Assembly (NCBI RefSeq): GCF_039542345.1
Contig: NZ_BAABHY010000008.1
Coordinates: forward strand, 1 to 21,727
Source: Orbus sasakiae
GTDB taxonomy: Bacteria > Pseudomonadota > Gammaproteobacteria > Enterobacterales > Orbaceae
Length of the DNA: 21,727 bases
Direction: 5' to 3'
A program made the translations under genes and the position numbers. Shown one piece after another: positions 7,862 to 15,949 of the stretch; the first letter of the stretch is position 1, and every line of letters begins with the position of its first letter. The notes below the pieces were generated by a model, which worked only from the letters and a program-made list of their open reading frames with translations, was not told the origin of the DNA and did not search any database.

Positions 7862-9469
7862 TTATAGTAATGTTAACGCTCGCGCTGGATCAATTTGCAT
7901 CAGTTCATATTGCAAGCGATCGATCTCATCCGCAAGTTGCGTTTTATTACTCTCTTTTAATTGTGCTTTTTGTTTTAATAAGCGTAACAAGTGGTGCTTT
8001 ACATCAAACATTAAAGCGGGTTCCCACATCGACACACTCATTGCATTTTGTTTATCACTCAGGCCTATCAATAACTTTAATGCCACATCACTTTTACCAG
8101 ACTGCTCAGCGATACGCGCTTGGGTATACTGCAGTAGATAATGCTGTTTTGGTTGACGAATTGTCGGTAAGTTTTGTAACCAAACAAACGCTTTTTCAAG
8201 TCCTTCACTATTTGCCAGTTCTAAGGCCTGTTTTTCGATCTCATTCCAATCGTTGTCACCTGATACCGCAATCGGTGCCAATGCGGTGTCTTCATCCAAG
8301 TGATGAATGGTCGCCGTCGTCGCAATCCAGTGTAAAGTATCATCGTCAGCAAAAGGCGTGCCGTTGTCAAAAGATAATCGTTCGACCCCGTTTAAACGCT
8401 CAAGCACTAAACCAATATCGGTTAAATAAATTTCGGCCCAACTTTGATAAGGCTCACCCATTTTTTGTAATGCCAACACCGCAGCGCGTTGTAAATCAAA
8501 CCAGAAATGATTCGCACCTTCCATAAAGGCTGACTCAACACGTTCAAACAGCTCGCTCCATTGTTGCTGAATAATCAGGCGACTGATATTTTGCTTTAGT
8601 TCATTACGTGGCGCAGGCAGGCGAGTCTTACCTCGATTGTCAGCTGGCGGCAATTGATTAATCGTATCCCAACGCAGCGTACGTAAAAAACGCCCTGCCG
8701 CTAAATAACCGGTTGGTTTTTCACGTAAGAACTCCGCCATGCGCCTGGCTTGTTCAAGCAAATCGCGTTGTGAACGAATCGCTACCTCATCCTCTTTACG
8801 CAGCTCAGGCGTATGACTGACCGATGATGATGTGCTAGGTACTGATTCAGATTGTTGTACTTTTACCGGTTGTTTTAAACTATTGGCAAAAAAACGAATC
8901 AAGGCGTCCAAATCAGGGACAGCAGATGGCTGATTGGGATCGTCTTGGCTAAAAATGGTTTGATTACATTGATCAATTAAATTCAGTGCAGCAATAATGC
9001 GGGTAAGGCTAACTTCCGGTAGTGGTTGTAATTTATTGAGCGGATCGGTGAATTTGGCATTAGCCAGCCATTCAATCGCATTTTTACGAATATGGCTGCG
9101 CGATGGGTACAGCCCCCCACCAAATTTATCTAATAAACCGGCAATCAATTCAAGCCCGTCAGCAAATCCTTCCGCACCATCAAGGTGTAAACGCGCAAAA
9201 CAATAATACGTGGCGACACGAATATCTTTGCTTTGACTTTTTATGATCGTTTCGCTTTCATTTGCAATCAATGTGTAATCGATACCCGATAACTTAGCCA
9301 CTTCTTCTTTCATTTCTTGAAAGCTATCGTGATAAGTCAGATCATCGCCGGCAGGTTTATCAACGCTGATCGGTTGTAACCAGGCAGACCAATGTTCATT
9401 TAATCGGTCAGAAATGGCGACCTGCGGATCTTGTTTGTTAAAAAAACGACTTAACAATTGACTGAGCAT
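7862..9469 (-). CDS. tssA: TssA, ImpA/VasJ-type assembly protein
   Basis: TssA proteins coordinate baseplate docking and sheath polymerisation. The 535-residue protein has an ImpA N-terminal domain (P-A-G-D-D-L-T-Y at about 39-46, then a region around 83-120 ending in G-G-G-L-Y-P). After a low-complexity Ser-rich linker (about 205-225) comes a helical middle part, and a VasJ-like C-terminal domain (about 315-530) follows. That domain includes F-W-F-D-L-Q-R (around 321-327). This is the long architecture. No membrane segment is seen, so it is probably cytoplasmic. An AGGA box 6 bases before the ATG supports the start. It lies 95 bases after tssM and is followed by tssF. Confidence 0.93.
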   Translation of the reverse strand: MLSQLLSRFFNKQDPQVAISDRLNEHWSAWLQPISVDKPAGDDLTYHDSFQEMKEEVAKLSGIDYTLIANESETIIKSQSKDIRVATYYCFARLHLDGAEGFADGLELIAGLLDKFGGGLYPSRSHIRKNAIEWLANAKFTDPLNKLQPLPEVSLTRIIAALNLIDQCNQTIFSQDDPNQPSAVPDLDALIRFFANSLKQPVKVQQSESVPSTSSSVSHTPELRKEDEVAIRSQRDLLEQARRMAEFLREKPTGYLAAGRFLRTLRWDTINQLPPADNRGKTRLPAPRNELKQNISRLIIQQQWSELFERVESAFMEGANHFWFDLQRAAVLALQKMGEPYQSWAEIYLTDIGLVLERLNGVERLSFDNGTPFADDDTLHWIATTATIHHLDEDTALAPIAVSGDNDWNEIEKQALELANSEGLEKAFVWLQNLPTIRQPKQHYLLQYTQARIAEQSGKSDVALKLLIGLSDKQNAMSVSMWEPALMFDVKHHLLRLLKQKAQLKESNKTQLADEIDRLQYELMQIDPARALTLL

Positions 9470-9497
9470 ATCTATCCTGTTGTAATTTATTAATTTT

Positions 9498-9527
9498 AAA
9501 CCAATTTACTCGATGGTAAATCGGTTT
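9498..9527 (-). promoter_or_regulatory. Hairpin in the tssM-tssA gap
   Basis: A 12-base inverted repeat (9498-9509 with 9516-9527) flanks a 6-base loop. The only non-Watson-Crick pair is A-C on the plus strand, which becomes a G-U wobble in RNA made from the minus strand, so the stem is better in the mRNA sense. No U-tract follows in that direction (the next bases are AAAATTAATAAATT), so it is not a standard intrinsic terminator. It sits about 30 bases before the tssA start and could protect or separate the tssM transcript, or act as an operator palindrome. Confidence 0.5.
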
Positions 9528-9564
9528 TCGTTGTCTCAAAAATATAAATATTCATTAGCGTTTA

Positions 9565-12500
9565 TTATAATTTTCCCATACTATCTAAATCTGAAATCAG
9601 GGTAAATATTTGGTCGGTTGACTCTTCTCGTTTACGGAAATCAAAGACCTGTTTTGGTAATGTGTAATTTCGTAACTGCAAGAGTGCTAACGGTCCTTGC
9701 CCTGACTGGCTACGCAAAATATATTTTAATTTATTATCGCCAGCAACACGCCACACGACTTCATAACGACTGGAGTCAATTTGTTTAATCGAAGCGGATT
9801 CAAGTAAGCGGATCCAAGCCCAATCGCCCGAAAAATGTTGATAAAGTCGTAATCCCGCATCATTAGTGCTAAAGCTAAGCTGTGCATACGGTGAATAGCC
9901 ATCACCTGGCCATGTAAGGCGTTGCCAAACCGGCATTTGGTTATAATAGTCCAGTTTTTGTTTATCAATAATCAACTCACTGCGCATCACGTTGCCACCA
10001 CTGCGTGCCATTAAGTCAAATGTCATTTGTGCATCACCACTGCTTAATAGTGGCCCCGACAAATCATTAAACAAATTCAGCATATCAATAAACCCGGCAG
10101 AGAAATTCAAACCTTGTGCATTCACATTATTAATCACCCATTTATCGCCTTGTTTTTCAAGGATGCCGCCTAATTCACTCGCAATAAACTTATCAATAAC
10201 GCCGGCATCAGGTCGTAAAAAGCGTGCTAATTCCGCTAACGATGCATCATTGTCACTCTTTTTAAACGGATAACGCCCGGCAAAGGCCTTTTCCCATTCG
10301 TAGACAATTTGTGTCTGCCAAGTATCATTAAAACTGCTCGCAGCCGGTGTTAAAATAACCTGCCATGCCTGCTCAAGAGGTAATTTAAATAAGTTATAAC
10401 CAAAACCTGACCACTCTTCGCCTAAGTTGGCGGCAATTAAATTACCGTAGTCACGGGTTTCGGTTAAATCAACCGATGTACCTTGAAAAACACTTTTAGC
10501 CAGTTGCTTCGCCATTGCTTGCGGGTTAGTACTACTGGTAATGTTTTGCAATTTTAGGCGAACTTGCGTCACACGCAATAAATAGGTTTGTAAACTTAAA
10601 CCATTGCTGTTATCAACATTGACTAAATTAAGCACGGGGCCAAACGTGGGGGTTAAGGGGCCTGATGCTTCATTATTGGTGGTTAAGTTGGTCGGATTTT
10701 TATCACGAATCAGTTCTTGTGCAGATCGGATAAGGTTATCCGATAACCCGCCACCGGTGTAAGCCACTTCAGCCTGATATTTCACCACATTCATTAACGC
10801 TATCATCGGCGACTGACGCACATCCGACATTAAGGTGAGTTGCTCAATCACATCCGCAACGTTATCGGCTTGGCGCCATTGAATGTTATTTAAAAACTGC
10901 AACCAAGCCGCACCATAATCATTGAAATAACGTTCCGTTAAATGTTCGCGCAATACATCAGGCGAAATACTTGATGTCATCACTTGAGCGCCATCACTGA
11001 GTACCCAGTCAATCTGTTCTTGACGTGATTTTGCTGCGCTGGCGATCTCTTTTTTAATGAAATCGTCCCATGCTTTACGAGTAAAAATCCCCGATATCTC
11101 GTCGTTAGAAGTGAATAACATACGACCATCAATATCACCTAATAATGCTGCTAAGGTTAAATTGGCATAATTTTGACTCGCTCGCAGTAAAATGGCTTGA
11201 TAAATGGTATTTTCAGCATTTTGTACACCAATTTGGTTAATCAAAATCTGGCGGACATCTTTGATCAGTTGCTTTGATGATTGTACGGCAATTTCGGGGC
11301 GTTGATGAATCGCATTGCCCCAGAACATCACCAATTCAGGCATCAGTTTTTGCCACTCACTGACTTCAATCGTATTGGGGGCTTGCCATGTCCGCGTGGC
11401 AAAATCACGTAAATAAAGTCCGTCGGTTTTTTCGGGTGTCCCCAACATTAAATACGATTTTAAAACATCATAACTGGTATTAATTGCTTTAACGCGATTT
11501 GGGTCACTTGGCGACATTGTGGTTAATCGAGTCAGGTTAGCGGTTTGCCAAGCTAAAAAAGGCTGCGCGATATTATGATCATTCGCGGTTAAGTAATGTG
11601 GCCAAAGCGCATCAAGCAGGCTGTTATTATGATTTAAACCAAATCGGTAACGAATTGGCGTACCTTGTTGCTGACGGTAAATTAACTGATCCATTTGTAA
11701 TTGCAGTGCATATTGTGCTTGCAACTGCTTGGCATAACTTTGCGAACTGGCCTCATCAAGCTGAGCAACCAAGTGTGAACTCTGGTCAATTAACTGTCGA
11801 TTTTGCGTGTACGAGGTAATAATCCCGAGTCCCATAATACCCGTTAATAATAGAACGACAGAACACAGTAATGTTTCCCATGCAACGCCCATACGTCGAC
11901 CACGTTGTTTGGCGGCATCTTGACTAATCGTTTGCCAAGTTGGCGTCATCGTTAAATAGTGTTCGGGTAAATAAACGGCATCACCACTTTCTGCATCATG
12001 TGATGTTAATGGTGCAAAGAATAATCCTCTTGGTGCGTTCACTTTTGGCAAAGATAACCATTTGGCGAGCCACTGTTTTATACGTGTTTTATCTTGCTTA
12101 ACGATATTTTGGCTTAATTGCAATAGAAAGGCATAACGATTATCCACCGTGACTTGCTGCATGCCTTTTTCACAACATTTGCTGGCCAAATTCTCCAGCA
12201 ATGCATCAATCGTTGTAATATTATTAATGTTGAGTTGTGGTAACAGTGCACCAACACTTTGTTCAATACGGCCGGCTTGTGACCATTGGCATGTTTGTGT
12301 ATTCACCAAATAAATGGGCGCTTGCCAACTTAATGCTTGATTACGCGCTTGCATATGTAATAGCGCTTTTTCAAGTCTTGCTTGTCCAGTACGATTAAGT
12401 TCTAAGTAGTTATCAGACAACAACCAAATGATCGCATCGAGGGGTTTACGACGTAGTCCAATAATCCGTCCTAAGTGTTTCTTTAATGCTTTTAACCAAT

Positions 12501-12975
12501 CTGTTTTAACATCTTCAAGTACGTCACCACCATAGATCATCAATGTTTTATCACTAAGCTGCCAGCGTTCAGTGGTCAAGTTAGGTAATAATTGCTCTGT
12601 ATCAGACGGTTTTCCTAATACCAAACATTTGCGTGTTTTTCGTCGCCAAAAAAGTCCTTGATGCAATACCCCATGTTTTTTAATCTCAACAAACTCAGCA
12701 AATGGCTCTGGTTTTAGGGCTTTTTTTCGTTCGCTGGGATAGAGTGACTCATTAACCGCTTTATCTTTTGCCCAAATCCTTCGGCTATTGGTAATAATGA
12801 TTGGCGTTAATAGTAACGCAAAAAGTAACAACATGCCTTGTACCCAAATTGCCACTTTTTGACCCAATGTTGAATAACCAAGCCAATCTCCCCATAGGAA
12901 TAACCCCCCGGCAAATAGCAAAGCACACAACAAAATAATAAATATTAACCCTAATATCTTCCATTTATTTTTCAT
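9565..12975 (-). CDS. tssM: TssM (IcmF/VasK) inner-membrane protein
   Basis: TssM spans the inner membrane, binds TssL, and reaches through the periplasm to TssJ. The 1136-residue length is typical. Two hydrophobic helices sit at about 7-29 and 41-60, a cytoplasmic domain follows, and a third helix lies at about 365-387, leaving a long periplasmic part of about 750 residues with the IcmF-related and VasK C-terminal regions. The cytoplasmic domain retains the V-L-G context near residue 120, but the following residues are K-P-S-D-T-E instead of a G-x-x-G-x-G-K-[ST] Walker A loop, so NTP binding by that loop is unlikely. Some family members are known to lack this loop. The ATG has an AGGA box 8 bases upstream and lies 9 bases after the preceding membrane-protein gene. 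Confidence 0.96.
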   Translation of the reverse strand: MKNKWKILGLIFIILLCALLFAGGLFLWGDWLGYSTLGQKVAIWVQGMLLLFALLLTPIIITNSRRIWAKDKAVNESLYPSERKKALKPEPFAEFVEIKKHGVLHQGLFWRRKTRKCLVLGKPSDTEQLLPNLTTERWQLSDKTLMIYGGDVLEDVKTDWLKALKKHLGRIIGLRRKPLDAIIWLLSDNYLELNRTGQARLEKALLHMQARNQALSWQAPIYLVNTQTCQWSQAGRIEQSVGALLPQLNINNITTIDALLENLASKCCEKGMQQVTVDNRYAFLLQLSQNIVKQDKTRIKQWLAKWLSLPKVNAPRGLFFAPLTSHDAESGDAVYLPEHYLTMTPTWQTISQDAAKQRGRRMGVAWETLLCSVVLLLTGIMGLGIITSYTQNRQLIDQSSHLVAQLDEASSQSYAKQLQAQYALQLQMDQLIYRQQQGTPIRYRFGLNHNNSLLDALWPHYLTANDHNIAQPFLAWQTANLTRLTTMSPSDPNRVKAINTSYDVLKSYLMLGTPEKTDGLYLRDFATRTWQAPNTIEVSEWQKLMPELVMFWGNAIHQRPEIAVQSSKQLIKDVRQILINQIGVQNAENTIYQAILLRASQNYANLTLAALLGDIDGRMLFTSNDEISGIFTRKAWDDFIKKEIASAAKSRQEQIDWVLSDGAQVMTSSISPDVLREHLTERYFNDYGAAWLQFLNNIQWRQADNVADVIEQLTLMSDVRQSPMIALMNVVKYQAEVAYTGGGLSDNLIRSAQELIRDKNPTNLTTNNEASGPLTPTFGPVLNLVNVDNSNGLSLQTYLLRVTQVRLKLQNITSSTNPQAMAKQLAKSVFQGTSVDLTETRDYGNLIAANLGEEWSGFGYNLFKLPLEQAWQVILTPAASSFNDTWQTQIVYEWEKAFAGRYPFKKSDNDASLAELARFLRPDAGVIDKFIASELGGILEKQGDKWVINNVNAQGLNFSAGFIDMLNLFNDLSGPLLSSGDAQMTFDLMARSGGNVMRSELIIDKQKLDYYNQMPVWQRLTWPGDGYSPYAQLSFSTNDAGLRLYQHFSGDWAWIRLLESASIKQIDSSRYEVVWRVAGDNKLKYILRSQSGQGPLALLQLRNYTLPKQVFDFRKREESTDQIFTLISDLDSMGKL

Positions 12976-12984
12976 CTGTTTTTC

Positions 12985-14109
12985 CTAAACCTTTTTTGTC
13001 AACACAGAAAAAAGGAACTGTCCGTTACTTTTTGAAGCGAGCAATAGTGATTCATTCGTTTGCTTGACTAACTGATTACCTAAGGCCAATAATGACCAAT
13101 GTGCTAAATCTGTTTGCTGACCGGCTATGCTATCTAAAAAGTGAATCGCTTTAGGTGAAATGTTATGTTCAGCCAATTGCTTTGCTATTTCAATTTCGTG
13201 TTCTTTATCTAAATTGGCGCACCAAAGCTGTGTTACGCCCGATAATGCGGGTTGCATTTCAACCATTTGATGAATTCCATCGGTAATATCGTCCGTCACC
13301 ATGGGACGCAATAAATGTGATTCAACCATTTGCGACAGATCAGGATCGAGTAGCTGTTCATCGACAATTAATATCGCCCCTAAAAAGGCCGAACCATGCG
13401 AGCGTAAATTATTCATAATCAGTAAATGTGGCTCATCTGAGGGATTGTCGATTAACTGTATAATGTCATTAAGCGCCACATGTTGTGATATCTGTTGTTT
13501 AAACGTATAACGCGGCTTAATTTGACAACGTCTAGAGACAACTGCGATAGTATCATCCAAATAAGCATAAGATTCAGGGGAAGAATAAACGGTTATGGCT
13601 ATCTTTTGACAATTGGGTAACTGATTAATGGATTGGGCCATACTATAAAATAGGTCTTCAAAATAAGGCTCATCATCCTGCTCATCATTTTCAAAAGCTA
13701 AGACTTTTTCAATTTGTACCGGTAAATTTTTAAGATCAAAAATAATACTTGCAGCCGTCAATTCATTCGGCGTAATCCAATAACTGCCCATTACTCGCAC
13801 AGAACGCATCGCCCAGTCTTGCCAGTTATCTTCAATTCGCGCTTGTTCTTGTTGCCAAATTTCAAAGCGTTCTTGTGCAATACCATATTGGTAAAAACGA
13901 AGACTTAATGCAATACTGCCGATCACCGCTGGCACTAAAATTAACATGACCCAAAATGAGACCGCGCTAAAATAGCGGTTATCACTCCACATCAAAATGA
14001 GTAGCGTACCTGTGATGATAAGTAAAACAGCAAATACCGCAATCCAGACCAAACGCTTAGGCTTTAAAGGTGGATTAATTAACGTAATTTCGGGTTTTGG
14101 CCAAGGCAT
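12985..14109 (-). CDS. T6SS-associated bitopic membrane protein, function unknown
   Basis: I do not recognise a named family. The 374-residue protein starts with a short Pro-rich cytoplasmic tail, then two hydrophobic helices (about 20-41 and 48-70). After these comes a soluble domain of about 300 residues containing an acidic patch (E-N-D-E-Q-D-D-E-P around 140-148) and alternating alpha/beta character. The hairpin topology places the large domain on the cytoplasmic side if the N-terminus is inside. It starts 4 bases after PAAR and ends 9 bases before tssM, so it is almost certainly co-transcribed with tssM. From memory, enterobacterial T6SS loci often have a membrane-protein gene of this kind just before icmF/tssM. 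A TssM or TssL accessory role is inferred from position only. Confidence 0.8.
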   Translation of the reverse strand: MPWPKPEITLINPPLKPKRLVWIAVFAVLLIITGTLLILMWSDNRYFSAVSFWVMLILVPAVIGSIALSLRFYQYGIAQERFEIWQQEQARIEDNWQDWAMRSVRVMGSYWITPNELTAASIIFDLKNLPVQIEKVLAFENDEQDDEPYFEDLFYSMAQSINQLPNCQKIAITVYSSPESYAYLDDTIAVVSRRCQIKPRYTFKQQISQHVALNDIIQLIDNPSDEPHLLIMNNLRSHGSAFLGAILIVDEQLLDPDLSQMVESHLLRPMVTDDITDGIHQMVEMQPALSGVTQLWCANLDKEHEIEIAKQLAEHNISPKAIHFLDSIAGQQTDLAHWSLLALGNQLVKQTNESLLLASKSNGQFLFSVLTKKV

Positions 14110-14113
14110 TATG

Positions 14114-14380
14114 TTATTCCATTTCTGCTGATTTTATCGTCGAAAGCACCTGACAACCGCATTCACATACCGCATAATCAATAACAACTTGCTTACCATC
14201 TGAATAACAGGTTTTTGAACCTTCTATAATTTTATTAACTCCATGACCTTTTCTTGGGCAACTGACTAAATCGCCAATTAATGCGACAGGTTTACCTTCT
14301 ACAATGCTGGTTGAAGAAGCTGTAATAACACTACCACCATGGGTAGTTGGATCCCCTAGTCTAACGACGTTTCTTCTCAT
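14114..14380 (-). CDS. PAAR-domain spike-tip protein
   Basis: PAAR proteins form the zinc-bound cone that sharpens the VgrG spike and often links effectors. This stand-alone 88-residue protein has D10-P-T-T-H14-G-G near the start, I-V-E-G-K-P-V-A-L-I-G-D (26-37), C41-P-x-x-G-H46-G and an E-G-S-K-T motif. Likely zinc ligands are H14, C41 and H46 plus a residue from the cysteine cluster C72-E-C-G-C76. There is no C-terminal toxin extension, so it probably serves either VgrG in the locus. Its ribosome site (AAGGAATAAACA before ATG) closely resembles the one before the VasX-like gene. It lies between the cargo genes and the structural block. Confidence 0.93.
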   Translation of the reverse strand: MRRNVVRLGDPTTHGGSVITASSTSIVEGKPVALIGDLVSCPRKGHGVNKIIEGSKTCYSDGKQVVIDYAVCECGCQVLSTIKSAEME

Positions 14381-14406
14381 TGTTTATTCCTTATTGATAA
14401 TTTTTA

Positions 14407-15333
14407 TTATTCTGTTTTACCATCTAATTCTTTATCGTAGTAGAAAAAACCCGATAAGTAATTACATGTTGGTGTTGGTTTAGTTCCTGTATCTTTTTTT
14501 TCATCCCAATTTCGGTATTCACCTTGTTGAATAAGTTTGCGAACATGTTTTTTATTCATATTAGGCAGACTGATTGATGAAATATTTGGCCAGCCTAAAG
14601 CTGCAAATATTTTTTCTGCTAAAGGAACATAACTATTTTTACCTTCAACATATAAACTTCGACCAACAAATGCGACTGCAATTTGAAAAAATAATAAAAT
14701 GGCAATCGCACCGACAACAGCTTCGGGTAAGTTAGTCACCATCCAAATAAACATAAACATAAAAGATGCTAATGCAAATATACAAGGAACATAGATTTTT
14801 AAATAAAGTCCCCATGAAAATTTAATAAAAGGCTTTTTACCTTGATCACAGCGAGGTAATATTGAGATAACATGATCTTTTGGACGAGCAATAGCATACA
14901 CTTGCCAATGTTCGGCATAAGATTTATCAACCACAACCTTCACTTCATCATTTTCATGAAATTGGCCATAACCAATCCAGCCCTCGATAGGCTGTCCATC
15001 TAATTGAGCTTGAATAAATACACACATCTCAAGCGAACCGCGCGGTCTATCAAGCGAAGCACTAGCGGCAGCTGGCCCTAAGTTAAATATACCGATCACA
15101 GCGCCTAGTTTTGCTTTAAACTGTTTTTTACGATATTCATCATAGCTTTCATAAAAGGCAGAAGAAATGGGTGCCAGAACCGAAATCATTTTTATGTTAG
15201 TTAACCGTCCCTTAACAGCAACTAATTGACCTTTAGGGTTTAAAATTGGGTTAGGTAAGATAATATCTTTTTCTAGTGCCAACGTATCTAAACTATAGGT
15301 ACAATCATTACCGTCAAATTTTATATAACACAT
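14407..15333 (-). CDS. Two-helix membrane protein, candidate VasX-type immunity
   Basis: This 308-residue protein has no signal peptide. It has a moderately hydrophobic Gly/Ala stretch at about 75-92, the segment D95-R-P-R-G-S, a beta-rich domain (about 100-160), two clear transmembrane helices (about 177-200 and 205-224), and a C-terminal soluble part of about 80 residues. It lies in the same operon as the VasX-like toxin. The V. cholerae VasX immunity protein TsiV2 is also a small inner-membrane protein, so an immunity role in the inner membrane is plausible. I also recall proteins of this type being labelled putative T6SS effectors in databases, and I cannot exclude that. A TAGGAT ribosome site supports the start, and the gene begins 6 bases after the secreted-paralog gene. 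Confidence 0.6.
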   Translation of the reverse strand: MCYIKFDGNDCTYSLDTLALEKDIILPNPILNPKGQLVAVKGRLTNIKMISVLAPISSAFYESYDEYRKKQFKAKLGAVIGIFNLGPAAASASLDRPRGSLEMCVFIQAQLDGQPIEGWIGYGQFHENDEVKVVVDKSYAEHWQVYAIARPKDHVISILPRCDQGKKPFIKFSWGLYLKIYVPCIFALASFMFMFIWMVTNLPEAVVGAIAILLFFQIAVAFVGRSLYVEGKNSYVPLAEKIFAALGWPNISSISLPNMNKKHVRKLIQQGEYRNWDEKKDTGTKPTPTCNYLSGFFYYDKELDGKTE

Positions 15334-15339
15334 AATATC

Positions 15340-15933
15340 CTATCCATTAGCTTTCATCTTAAGATCAAAGGCCTCAATAAAATCAGGGCCGCAGTATTGT
15401 GCAAAATGATTAAACATAGTCGGCAAACCATCGCTACTGATGGTCGCTTGATAGACTGTGTCCCCTTCGCCTTGTGCGGTAAATGTTATATCACCGCTGG
15501 CAGTTAAAAATTGTTTAAATACTAGGCTAAATGTATCTGCTGATTTTATTTTATTACCTTTTTGATTTTTTAAATTGTAATCAAAGTAGATACCCCAATT
15601 AACCGCATTGCTACTATAATTATAAATCTTACCTAATAAATCATTTTTTCTATTATTAGAATTTGTAAAAATCATCAATTTAGAAGATAAAACAACATTA
15701 TCTAAATTTTTAGTATTAAAATAATAAAAATTCAGTATTATCCTTTTATAGGATGTCATACACATCAATTTTATTTGAGAATCAATTTCTTCTACAGAAA
15801 TTATGTAGACTGGAGTAGGCCAATTATCTTGTCTTATAATTGACCACTTACCTTGCTGTTCAATGACTTTATCCTCAGCTGCGGCAACAAAAGTAATCAG
15901 AGCTAAGCATACAATTGTTAGTCCTTTTATCAT
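15340..15933 (-). CDS. Secreted paralog B, candidate periplasmic immunity protein
   Basis: The 197-residue precursor has a Sec-type signal peptide (MIKG, hydrophobic core, cleavage probable after A-A-A near residue 19). The mature part begins IEQQGKWSI and ends in a block of about 54 residues (F-K-Q-F-L-T-A-S-G-D-I-T-F-T through Y-C-G-P-D-F-I-E-A-F-D-L) nearly identical to that of the upstream paralog. A cysteine in the first half (L-M-C-M) and one in Y-C-G-P are shared, suggesting a disulfide. The middle (about 50-125) is highly diverged and very AT-rich. The gene starts 16 bases after its paralog, with an AGGTGAGGG ribosome site. Immunity to the neighbouring effector, or to a relative of it, is inferred from position, export and duplication. 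No named domain is recognised. Confidence 0.68.
   Translation of the reverse strand: MIKGLTIVCLALITFVAAAEDKVIEQQGKWSIIRQDNWPTPVYIISVEEIDSQIKLMCMTSYKRIILNFYYFNTKNLDNVVLSSKLMIFTNSNNRKNDLLGKIYNYSSNAVNWGIYFDYNLKNQKGNKIKSADTFSLVFKQFLTASGDITFTAQGEGDTVYQATISSDGLPTMFNHFAQYCGPDFIEAFDLKMKANG
15361..15530 (-). repeat. 3' repeat of secreted paralog B (matches 15968-16137)
   Basis: About 170 bases encoding the shared C-terminal block align without gaps to 15968-16137 (offset 607). I count about 15 mismatches, roughly 91% identity. The flanking middle parts of the two genes are far less alike, so similarity is concentrated at the 3' ends. Confidence 0.88.
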
Positions 15934-15949
15934 CAGTCCCTCACCTTAA

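Noticed and set aside
7870..8526. 218-residue plus-strand frame
   Set aside because: It lies entirely antisense to tssA, whose protein is clearly recognisable. The translated sequence looks like an out-of-frame shadow.
9498..9527. Intrinsic terminator after tssM
   Set aside because: The stem is good, but no U-tract follows in the direction of transcription. It is kept only as a hairpin.
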